Below, piece after piece: positions 13,001-22,548 of a stretch of 64,000 nucleotides of DNA. Source of the stretch: Zygnema cylindricum (taxonomy: Eukaryota; Streptophyta; Zygnematophyceae; Zygnematales; Zygnemataceae); assembly GCA_037447655.1 (NCBI GenBank), contig JBBHKE010002380.1, positions 391,332 to 455,331 on the forward strand. Direction: 5' to 3'. The position numbers and the translations under genes are program-made. Below the pieces are notes generated by a model. It was not told the origin of the DNA, did no database searches, and saw only the letters and a program-made list of their open reading frames with translations. Positions within the stretch are counted from its first letter, which is position 1, and every line of letters starts with the position of its first letter.

Positions 13001-16000
13001 CTATTACGGAGTACTTCTGTGCCTGAAATGTTTCAAGTAGATGAGTTCCATTTTACGGGATTTAGAGTTGATGGGACTCATGGGAGTTTATTCCTTCTAT
13101 CAGGATACCAATTGGTTAGTCGACATGGAATTCAATATGGAGGAGCATCCTGGTCTGGAGACTCAAGCAAATGCTTACCCGTCAGAAGAGGACTTCCTGA
13201 CAGATCTCAGACTTATCGATGTGAGTGTAATAACTCGATATTACCTTAGATTACTTCCATAGCCATGTTAGTTTGACATGTTCAAACTTTTACATTACAG
13301 TGGCATATCTGCAGGCTTTTTATTGGAGGATTTGCTTATTTTGCTTGACTTGTGGGAAGTGGGAAGGGAGGATGTGATGATTTTAGGCATCACTACGGGC
13401 TCATGGAGATGCACGATTAGCGAATTCGAAGCTCAAAGACCTTATTCGACTTGCAGAGACTTTTGGCTTTTATCTTTGTGCCCTCGATGTTCGTCAGGAA
13501 TCAATGGTGCATGCTGAGGTAAGGTTGCTGAACTGAGGTGCTGTTATTTCTGGAGGAGAGAATAACCAAAGAGTAATATCTCCAGTGGACTTACACTCTG
13601 AGCTCTTGTGGTGGTTTTAAAACAGGCAGTGGAGGAGTGCCTCCGCTTATTAGGCTGTGAGCAAGACTATAAGGCCCTTGACAATTTGGGACGTGTGGAG
13701 CTCCTCACACAGTATTTACGATCACCGCCTCCCACAGATAAAGTAAGTTATGAACCTAATACAAAGTTCACTTTTAACAAAGGTCTCTAAGAGGAGAAGT
13801 CATGATCAATTTGTCCCTTGCTGTCAAATTGGGAAATATGGAAAATGTCCTATGTGACGATGATTTTGTGCTTACTATTATTACTGTGTTTCTGGGCTCA
13901 TGCTGTTAATCACTCTTAACTGGGAAATTATGGTAAGTGTTCTGCACGGTGATGATTGTAGGCTTCCCACTATTGGTATGCTTTGGTTCCGGCTAAGCCC
14001 GCTATACTTGAAAAATATGAAATTTCCCTCGCAGTGATGATTGTGCGTTTATTACAATTGTTTTGCTTCAGGTTTCGATGCGGTTAAGCACATTAAACTA
14101 GAATATATGGAAAATGTCCCCGACTGTCATGATTTTGTGCTTAACTAAAGCTGCACTGCGATTGGTCTGCAGGGCCTGTTTGAGCGCATGACGGAGAGCA
14201 CAAGACAGGTAGTGAAGGTGTTAGATGCAGTTGCTAACATCAAAGAAAGAGTATCACCGAAAGCCGTTGCATCATATGTGATTTCTATGACTCGCCAGTC
14301 GTGTAACGTACTCGAGGTGAGTTATGTCATCAAGAAGTTGAGCCAGTTAGTAATATGTTTCATGTCAATGCTGCAGTTGTGTAATAGACTTTTGTTTGAT
14401 CAAATGTGAATACAGCATGCAGGAGCCTGGAGCTTTTTGTTGGTGATCACCATCTCAAAAGCTCAGCATTATTGATTTTTATTCAGAATTTGTAGAGAGG
14501 TTAGGCAATGGCAAAGGAATAATAGGTAGTCCATTGATCTTTACATCTGAGCTATTGCAGGTCCTTTTCCTCGGGTGGATTGTGAACCGCGACTTACTGA
14601 AATTGCATGAGAATGGCGAGTGGTCCGCAAAACTTGTTGTCTCTCCCCTTTTTGAAACCATTCCGGATCTGGAGGTTAGTTGATTGAACAAAGCCACAGC
14701 AACGTTTTTGTTGCTTTTATGTGCGTCTTTAAATGCTCTCTTGTTTTGTGCATGTTTTCACTTCTTTTGCGCCCTTGATGATTCAAAATGTCTGGGGTGT
14801 GAAGTTCCATAACACTGATGATGTCTGTTGGAACAGTTTGTAAGCAGCTATTGGTATTGCATGGTAGCTACTATATATATGTGTGTGTGTGTGTGTATAT
14901 ATATATCTTTGCTGCAATATATACGTACATTTTCATGATTAAGCATGCATAAATAGAAACTTTGGCAATATTTGGTAGCTAATATGTATTCATCGATAAG
15001 AAATCGATGAGAAATTCCCTATAACTGGCTACGTTTCAATACTTTGGTGGTGGATGGTGAGCAGCACATGCCATCAGCTCTTCAGCAGCTTATGGAGAGT
15101 GCAACATACAAAGAAATTTTAGCTGCTTCCGGAGGCGTGCAGGTTCACTCTACCTACTTTTCCTTTATGTTTCTGCATATGTTTCTTTGCGCCAAAGCCA
15201 ATACAAATTTATCAAAGCATGTCAATCTAATTTCTCTGCTGCAAGAAAAGCCTCTGTCGGCAATCCTCTAACCCAGTTCATTTTGCCGAGGCTTTTGCAG
15301 GAAGTTATGCTGGGATATTCGGACTCATGTAAGGATGGAGGAATCACTGCCAGTGCCTTTAACTTATACAAGGCTCAGGAAGTGATTCGAAATATCACTA
15401 CTGCTGCAGGAGTGAGGTCACGTATCTTTCACGGCCGAGGAGGGACCGTGGGAAGAGGGGCCGGTCCAACCCACGAGAGTGTGTTGTCACAAGTGAGCAA
15501 ATCCATTTTAAAATGTGATTTTTGTCTTGTTTCGCGTGCATTTTTTTGATTTTTTTTTTTTTATGTTTTTGTAAAATTCGGATTGCTTTTGGCATTTAGG
15601 GACCAAATCTTTTTTTAAGTTTTGAACTTCTCATGGGTGTATCTAGTGACGTCTATTTGTACAAAGAGACTGGAGTTTATCAACATGCTATACACACAGA
15701 ATCATACATTCACAACTAGTGCCATTTGTGACCACAATATAGTTCTTTTATGCACAAAGTTATCACATACAAAGTTTGCCCTCTTCTGACTGCCTACGAT
15801 TGTACTTATGTCCGTATTCCTTTTCACAAAGATAGTGGTATTTCTGAATACATTGGTCTATTTTGGCCGAGTGTTGAGTATCTTTTTCTTTCAAATCCTA
15901 ATGCACTGTATGTTGTTTATGTAACATCCAGGGTTGAGTCTTATGTACAGTCCAATGCATGCCTTAACCAGCCAATCGATGTTACTAACGGCAAAGACTA

Positions 16001-19000
16001 ATATGAGTTTAATTGGTTGATATGGCAATTGTTGCAGCCCCCAGGATCAGTAAATGGACAGATCAAGTTCACAGAACAGGGTGAAGTGATAACATACCGA
16101 TACGGAAACAGTGAAACCGCAACCTATGAGCTTTCGGTATGTGGTTTGGGATGATAGCACGAAGAGGATTGTTATATGGAATTGATCATCCACAGTCTTT
16201 GTTTACCCTTTTGATGTTGGACGGTGACGTTGGTGGTCTTTCTCGTGTCCCATTTGGGTAACCAATTCTTGCAGTTTCCATATCTCACCTGATTATATGT
16301 GAGCCTTGCTAAAAAGCACATGTAAGTGTGCTTAGTTTGTAGATTTGTCTGCAACTAATTTGACAATGTTTTTTTTTAAGGAGTGGCTTATCTACCTGGA
16401 ATGAACATTTTTTTGACGAGGAACATCTTTTTGGCAACAGGTGGGTGTTACTGCAGTGATGAAGGCAAGCCATCCTGCGACGCGACATGAGCAAGATTTT
16501 CCTCCAGAGGTGTGAATGAAAGAAGTTTAAATGACAACACTTTAATGAAGCGATTTGGATTTGGCAGTAGAAGACTGGTTCTCCTTATTTTAATGCCGCA
16601 AGTCTTTTCACGGCTTTTTGGTTCCCAAGTTAATGCAGAATGTGTATGTAACAAATTTACTTTTTGCTTATGTTTTGCAGTATTTTGATGTGATGGAGGA
16701 AGTAATGGCTGGAGCGGAGAAATCTTACCGTGAACTTACAGAGGAAACAGAGGGTTTCTATGATTACTTTTATGATGGGACTGTGGTAAATGAGATCAGT
16801 TTGATGAACATTGGTAGTAGACCTGCTCGCCGCAAAGCTGCTGTGAGAGACAAGTCAAGCCTTCGTGCGATTCCCTGGGTCTTTGGTTGGTCGCAGGTGA
16901 GCTTTTAAGTTCTGAAAAATAATGCTTTAATGGTCTCGTTACATTATCGTAGTTTGCTTACTTTTCATGAGTAAACCTTGCTTAAGTAAAAACTCTTCAG
17001 ACTGAAATTCTCTAGCAAAGTCTTTTACCGCTGCTGACAAGGGTCTTTTTCTGGTTCAGTCACGTCACACACTACCTGGCTGGTATGGAGTTGGTTCCGG
17101 TTTACTTGCATACAGTGGGAACCGTCTGGACCGCATAAGACAACTGCAACAAATGTATCGAGACTGGCCCTTCTTCCGGACCTTCCTTTCAAATGTCCAG
17201 GTGAGAATTCTTTTGGGACTGCACGTATCATGTCATCCACTCATTTTGCTCCACTAAAAATATAAGCATCTACATTGTGAACCATATAGGCGTTTTGATA
17301 TTAATTCCACATCATTAAAGGTGATAAATAGAAAACTAGTGTGGATTGTGGCAGTATTAGTGGGTCTTGAAATGTGAACAGATAATTTTTCTCCTTTCGC
17401 TGAATTCATTAGCTTCGCAAAAGGGGGAGGCAATGTTATGTGGTCATGTGAAAATTTTATTTTTTTTACAAACTATTTGGGGTTCTTGTTTGTGGTTATG
17501 CTAACACCAAATTTTGTTGGTTGAGGCCAGATGTCTTTGTTTAAAGCGTCCATGGAAATTGCCCAGGAGTACTCTCGATTATGCCAGTAAGTTTGACGTG
17601 CCTTTTTCCCTGTTAAGTTTCTATTGTTGTTTGAATTTTTTACAGTTTGGCTCATTTAAAAGTAGAAGATAGAAAGAAAAATGAAGCAAATTTTTGAGAC
17701 GATTATGCAAACGAGTTGTGTACTGCCTGGATGGGGTGGAGCCTCCACCTTACGTGCCAAAAATGGGCATATCGTGTAGATACCAATGCCTATCTCTATT
17801 AAGTGTAAAGGAATTACTAGCGTGAAAGCGAAACTAGCATTAATAGCGATGTTGCAGTTGTAGTTCGCTCTCTTAAATAGCGTAATTTACATTACTTCAT
17901 TGTTTTGGGCCAGAAAAACTGCGATTGAATTAGTGTTGCTAAAACATATGGTGATGGGCAATATAGTGGCATAAACATGTTCAGTTATAATCTCTGTTTT
18001 TGTGGTCAGCCAATCCGATGTACAGTTATACAATTTGAGATGTGCATGTAAGATGCCCATTTGTGCATAAATCATAAATATTTCAATCTGTAAGCGTGTT
18101 TGAAATGTGTTTGCATTGCAGTATTCTTATCCTTCACAGAAAAATTGTGAGGAGATAATATTTTCTTACAGGCCATTATGGAAATGGAGTGATTGGTTAT
18201 CGTACAGTCAATTGCATGTATTGCGACAGAGTACCTTTACACATATTAACAGATTCGCTGTAAAAAATCAACAGACCACAGTAACTCATGTGTGTAAACA
18301 TTGTATATGCACATGGTTTTTTGCCATTAGAATTAAACTGCATGTACCGTTAAAATCTATTATTTTATTTCTGGGATAGAGAGTATGACAGCATCAGAAA
18401 CCACTACCAGAAGATGTAAAAAACAAGCTCAACCAAGTAATAAACCATAGGTGATTGGTGATAAGTACTTAAAGGAGTCAGTTCTCCACTTGAAAAGGTG
18501 TAAGGATGTACCGTCCTTTCTCTTTTCCACTTAGTTTCAGTAGATTTGCTTGGCTGGAAATGTCAAGTACTCATAAATCCTTCCTTGGAAATTTGATTAA
18601 CTCCAGAAACCGTATCACCCAGCGTTTGGTATATGAGCTCGTTCAAAGCGAGTACGAGTTGACTAAATCACAGGTATGTCTCTCTTCAATTTCAAATAAT
18701 TTAGGACTATATTCAGTCAATTATTGATTGAAAGCCGCTAAGCTGGAAATGCTTTGTCATTTCTGCTGTAAATGGTATGATCTATAACGGTATTGAATGC
18801 CATATAACCGCCTGCTTAACACATTTTACACCCGTTTGTATACATTTTTATCTGAAGTTTACTTAAATACCCAGTGCGCTTAAATGAGCCCTGGCTAGTT
18901 GAAAGCTTTGTCAAAAACGACAAAGCAAAAAGAAGTCTGTGTCTTATGGCAAAGGGAAGGTTGTAGAGACGTTAATTGAATCTGGTCAATAGTTGTTCTA

Positions 19001-19498
19001 GGGATTTCTGTAGAGATTTTCGTTAACTCTTTTTTTTCCTTTTTTTGCTTTCATGCAGATTCTCATGGTTGCTCAGTTGAACTCACTTCAAGAAGATAAC
19101 AGCATTTTGAAACGATCATTCGGAACTAGACGTGACTACCTTGACCCGCTGAACCATATTCAGGTTTGCCATATTGTCTCCTCCGTCTCCCAGCCTAATA
19201 TGGATATAATATAATATCCCTTTTATATAATATACCCTTTTATTTTAACTGTGTCTCACTGCTCGTTGTAAAGACTTTGTTAAGATTTGCCTATGCGTTA
19301 TGCGTTATTGTTTGAATTCACGTGTAGTAAAAGAAATCCTTAAGTTTTGAGAATTTTTTATTATTCTTTGTTGTTCAGATTATTTTATTGGGGAGGAGAA
19401 GAGATCCACAAGTGACGGCGGAGGATATGGAGTTATGGGAAAAGCCATTGTTGCGTACCATCAAAGCCATTGCCAGTAATATGAGGAATACCGGCTAA
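4010..19498 (+). CDS. ACT-domain / phosphoenolpyruvate carboxylase fusion, 30 exons
   Basis: PEP carboxylase makes oxaloacetate from PEP and bicarbonate. Exons: 4010-4038, 4229-4280, 4597-4691, 5071-5361, 5871-6057, 7918-7986, 8196-8297, 8702-8911, 9429-9524, 10490-10546, 10816-10959, 11144-11231, 11587-11672, 12050-12175, 12660-12761, 13104-13220, 13387-13518, 13626-13742, 14173-14316, 14561-14674, 15065-15142, 15301-15492, 16038-16136, 16441-16509, 16681-16896, 17060-17200, 17531-17586, 18541-18673, 19059-19163, 19379-19498. They sum to 3567 nt (1188 aa) with matching phases. Residues 1-58 are basic and Ser-rich, like a transit peptide; the start context is gccATGG. Residues 128-203 are an ACT domain (TVVELQG, then FSSFNISVKEAR, then [17 protein letters not shown]). 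PEPC follows from about 219: TAHPTE (His353), GGDRDGNPF (465-473), [10 protein letters not shown] (817-826), [11 protein letters not shown] (855-865), C-terminal RNTG. The RNTG end is bacterial-type; no plant-type N-terminal phosphorylation motif is seen. PEPC is certain. The ACT linkage rests on splice phase. Alternatives are an ACT-only transcript stopping at 6105 or a PEPC start at Met226 (7939). Confidence 0.85.
4878..5008. repeat. Tandem ATAAGGTTATCGAT-type repeat
   Basis: About five to six imperfect copies of a roughly 24-bp unit built on ataaggttatcgat lie in intron 3 of the ACT-PEPC gene, just before the exon that opens the ACT region. The atcgat core is itself palindromic. Confidence 0.7.
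6849..7071. mobile_element. TA-flanked element, family 3, in ACT-PEPC intron 5
   Basis: The left end is TA|CACGGTGC and the right end is ataggtggtg|TA. It carries the block aatgacgtggctgattctg and then taaaatttaggggcaccgat. Copies with the same blocks occur at 20934-21143 (inverted) and 51292-51496. It lies in the long intron that separates the ACT exons from the PEPC exons. No coding capacity. Confidence 0.65.
8545..8695. repeat. Minisatellite, ctctctcccctcacacatggc-like unit
   Basis: Four to five imperfect copies of a roughly 30-bp unit combine a pyrimidine run, a cacaca(t/c)gg block and a gta(c/t)t block. They sit directly upstream of the acceptor at 8701 in intron 7 of the ACT-PEPC gene, so the repeat supplies a very long pyrimidine tract for that splice site. 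Confidence 0.7.
9802..9838. mobile_element. Possible deletion derivative of a TA-flanked element
   Basis: TA|CACTGTAAA at the left and CGATTGACGGTG|TA at the right are separated by only about 37 bases, inside intron 9 of the ACT-PEPC gene. The right end matches the family ends well and the left end only loosely. It may be an internally deleted copy or a lone right end. Confidence 0.35.
12347..12541. mobile_element. TA-flanked element, family 2, degraded copy
   Basis: This 195-bp stretch in intron 14 of the ACT-PEPC gene shares ordered blocks with 32791-32989: gaccgaaaatcataaa versus agccgaaaatcacaaa, tatttagttaagtg versus tatttaaggaagtg, and gtaattctaat versus ttaattctaat. The ends are eroded (left cactatcgctgtta, right gagggtg|TA). 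Confidence 0.5.
13825..14160. repeat. Four tandem ~90-bp repeats filling ACT-PEPC intron 18
   Basis: Copies start near 13829, 13919, 14010 and 14100, so the period is 90-91 bp. Each has a gggaaatatgg-like block, then aatgtcc- or gtgttc-like bases, then gatgatt(tt)gtgc. The copies have diverged, so the array is not recent. It occupies most of the intron between 13742 and 14173. Confidence 0.7.
14871..14908. repeat. (TA)n(TG)n(TA)n microsatellite
   Basis: A compound dinucleotide run (tatatata, then tgtgtgtgtgtg, then tatatata) in intron 20 of the ACT-PEPC gene. Confidence 0.9.
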
Positions 19499-20226
19499 GA
19501 AAAAGTTTCGACATAAAGGTTAAATCACACAGTCACACAATCGAAATCCTCCTTTTGGTCCGTTTTCGTGTCATTAATGGGCAAAGGGACGGGGATGTAC
19601 TCTCATTAATAAAACACATATGTCAGTGAGTATATGAGCATTTAGGATAGTAGTAAGCTGGGCGTTTGTCAAACCACTCACAAGTATTAGTTGTGGTTAC
19701 TAATGATAGCTACTGATGATCCCGGTATGTTTTTTTTTATATATGTTAGGTTGTCTTTTGTTGAATAAACGTTTCTTAGTGCTCTACACGCATTAGGATT
19801 GTGAGCATTATTCAGCTTTCTCTCATAATAGCTTTCTTATGTCCTCTAGTTTTCCTATATTTTAGACGGCTATCTCGGGATCCTCTATGGAAAACAGCCC
19901 AGCTTTGTAAGGTACTAAAAAAAATTCTCCTATGTTTTCCTTTTCAAATGTCACTTATGCATTTTTTACATTTAACGGATTTTTCCCCATTATGGACTTT
20001 TGCCCGTTCTGGTGTTTGCTTGTTACTTCAGCGACCACTTCAGGTTGGAGCTTAGAAACCGGAAGCACAAAAGTAAACAATAGCGATGTTGGAAGCTGTC
20101 GAGGCCCTCAGGTATCGATGTGGTGAAACAAACTACTGTGACAGGACTACTATTTGTGTTACTAGAGAAAGCGACTAAATTACTCTGATTGCTAAAGTCC
20201 TGTGAATATCGGTGGAAGCCATTTGG
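19499..20226. other. 3' flank of the ACT-PEPC gene
   Basis: No gene is recognised here. An AATAAA hexamer at 19764-19769, about 270 bases after the stop codon, is a possible polyadenylation signal. Short plus-strand frames around 19800-20130 have no family features. Confidence 0.45.
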
Positions 20227-20410
20227 TTAAACCTTCTCAGCAATCATGGGAAACATGGCATCAAAGCAGTATATAATATCTTTGTCGTCGCCGTAGTAGA
20301 AAGTTAAACACATCTGGCCAAAAGTCTGCACCTTGTCATGTTTCCAGTTTCGAGTGTTGGGGTCCCTAAGATTCTCCAAAATATGCCGGGCGTGGAAAAG
20401 AATGATATTG
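20227..20410 (-). CDS. Unrecognised minus-strand terminal exon
   Basis: Read leftwards from an acceptor near 20411, this exon gives about 61 residues ending at a TAA at 20227-20229. The peptide is strongly protein-like: charged and aromatic, with stretches such as HARHILENLRDPNT, QTFGQMCLTFYYGDD and CFDAMFPMIAEKV. I do not recognise the family. The incoming phase is 2, so at least one upstream exon is expected; an open minus frame at 20419-20802 is the nearest candidate, but no clean splice joins it. Treat this as the 3' end of an unresolved gene. Confidence 0.4.
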
Positions 20411-20933
20411 CTTCACTGTTACCGAGCAAGATATAATAAGATCTCGTGATAAGCAAAGCACCTCAAACAATGAGTCATAATATGTGCCGAAATTGTATCG
20501 CCCTCATGGGCGCAAGGAAGCAAATGGATGATGTTGGACTGAAGAAGACGCTTGGGAAGACTAGTTGGTTCAAGAATGCAGGAAAGGGGTATCACTACTT
20601 GTGACACGAGGGGTGATTGGGGCATGAACACGAATGTCAACATACAAGAAACCCTAAAGATACAAGAGGAATTGAGGGAGCTGAAGTGTGTGTGAGATAA
20701 GGACATCATTAGATAAAGATCACCTCCTCGAAAGAGCACATGCCACCTGAGAGTATGTCTGCACAGGAAAAGGTTTTCCACGTGAGACATGCTGTCGGTC
20801 AATATCGAGAAAGGAATAAATGAATAATGAGACTAGAAGGTCACCAAACAACAAACTCAACTGAAAATGTGGGCACCTTCACACACTCCTCGAACAAACC
20901 TGAGACATCTACCCGTGTTTAGCGACCCCACTA

Positions 20934-21143
20934 TACCGTGTATTGTTATTAGCATCAACGACACTAAATCGGTGCCCCTAAATTTTACCCCTTGATCCTA
21001 AAATGATATCAACGATAAAAAATGTTTTTTTCTTTGGGCTAATTCTCTAAACTGTTCCCAATTAGCCCCGTCATTCAGAACTGAAATAAAAATATATATA
21101 AGCCCTATGCTAATAATTTATTCATTCAAAAAACAATTCAGTG
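20934..21143. mobile_element. TA-flanked element, family 3, inverted copy
   Basis: On the minus strand it shares with 6849-7071 the blocks tgaatgacg(g/t)ggct, taaaatttaggggcaccgat and a terminal cgtgtattgttattag. The left end is TA|TACCGTG and the right end is attcagtg|TA. Non-coding. Confidence 0.6.
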
Positions 21144-21772
21144 TAGCATTTCGAGTCCTTGTGCGCGACTTGCAGGGTTTTCCAACTCCCTCACAAAAAC
21201 CTCTCAATATCGAGCAATGGTTTGTGACCACAGTCCCCCCTCAGGATGGTAGGGCAACCATCAAGGGAGAAAACACGAGATGTTAGAGAGATACGACACA
21301 ACAATGGGATGATGTGTGAGGGAAGTTGAAGGCGTGATGTGTGAGGGCGTCTTGTACCAATTGTCGCAGTGTGAAGGGAATATACGCATGTATAAACAGA
21401 CAAAAAAGCCCAAGCTGTAACATCGAAATCTCAAACAAATTGTTAACAACTGTTAATATGTTATTCTTAACAAACCACATTTGGAAAAGGGGTCTTATTT
21501 CTTCAAATATGTTATAGTATATACATCTATATAAAAACTTGTTGCCTCGAAAAGTGATTAGGTTTTAAGGTGAGAGATTTTGGCTGAGGCGGGCAAGAGG
21601 AAGTGGCCGAAATAATTTAATAAAATATTATCCTGACATTACTTCACTGGAACTGGCAATACCTCCAATATTTTCGTAACGTACGATGACCCTAATAGCA
21701 GGGTTCTTAGCTGGACCCCTGGTGCCTGAGAGGGGCTCATGGGGGCGACAAATCCTCAAGAGACTAGAAGGA
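21144..21772. other. Spacer with no recognised gene
   Basis: A minus-strand frame ending near 21628 (containing SGTRGPAKNPAIRVIVRYEN) looks somewhat protein-like, but I can give it neither a family nor a splice structure. Nothing else stands out. Confidence 0.35.
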
Positions 21773-21895
21773 TTATGATGCATATGGAGTGTCTTCTTCT
21801 GTTTTACTGCTCGGCTTTTCATAATGTTCATGATCAAATTTTGACACATTTGGAAGAGCTGGTAATGATGACCAAATTCGACGGTCCTTCAACAT
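21773..21895 (-). CDS. Possible terminal exon or small ORF, unrecognised
   Basis: A 40-codon minus frame starts MLKDRRIWSSLPALPNVSKF and ends DTPYAS at a TAA (21773-21775). Composition and charge pattern look like real protein. An AG precedes the ATG by one base, so it may be a last exon rather than a complete gene. Short upstream segments near 22100-22240 could be earlier exons, but I could not build a consistent frame. No family is recognised. Confidence 0.3.
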   Translation of the reverse strand: MLKDRRIWSSLPALPNVSKFDHEHYEKPSSKTEEDTPYAS

Positions 21896-22290
21896 GCTAT
21901 CAAATCAATAACCTGAAAATGCAACATATCCTTGCTTCGCCTCATCGCATGATCTTTACCTTCAGTAACCATCAGTAGACACAAAAATCCTAATAAGGCT
22001 TTAAGTAACAATAAAAAACAAATGACATTAGAACCTGGTAGGCTCTAAATAGGTATAACTGTATCACCATGTTTGGCACTAGTACCGAAACAGAGGATAT
22101 TAGTTTATAAGAGGGCAATCCGTATTTCTGACATAGAATTTAATTTAAAAAAGTAAAAGAACCTCAGCTACGATGTACATCAAAGTATCAAGCAGTTTTC
22201 AGTATCCAAGAACTGTCACGTCACCTACCTGCATCAGTTTGCTACTCATGGACAGAAACCATTTTCATCAGGAACCAAAAACTCTCTCCA

Positions 22291-22548
22291 TTTTTATTCG
22301 AAGATACTTCTATATCCTAGTTTCCAAATGACATCGAATCGGAAACCTTGGGAGAAAGTTAGATTTTTGGTTTTGTTGCAAAAGAACTACAATTAGACTT
22401 TACAGCAGTTTCTGTATCATTTTAATTCGAAGATACTTCTGTATTGTGATTTCCAACAGAGTCCAAATCAGAACACTTGGGAGAAGGTTCTCTTTTTGAC
22501 TTCGTTGCAAAAGATTTACGACTAGACTTTGTATCAGTTACATCACGA
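22291..22548. repeat. Tandem duplication covering the SEN2 3' end, ~129-bp period
   Basis: Copy 1 is about 22291-22419 and copy 2 about 22420-22548. Both contain attcgaagatacttct, a tttccaa block, cttgggagaa, gttgcaaaaga and tagactt. Copy 2 carries the last coding codons and the stop of the SEN2 gene; copy 1 lies just beyond the stop. Confidence 0.8.

Noticed and set aside
17780-17870. Possible further TA-flanked element in a PEPC intron
   Set aside because: Words such as tagcattaatagcgat resemble the family, but no end pair or TA flanks could be found.
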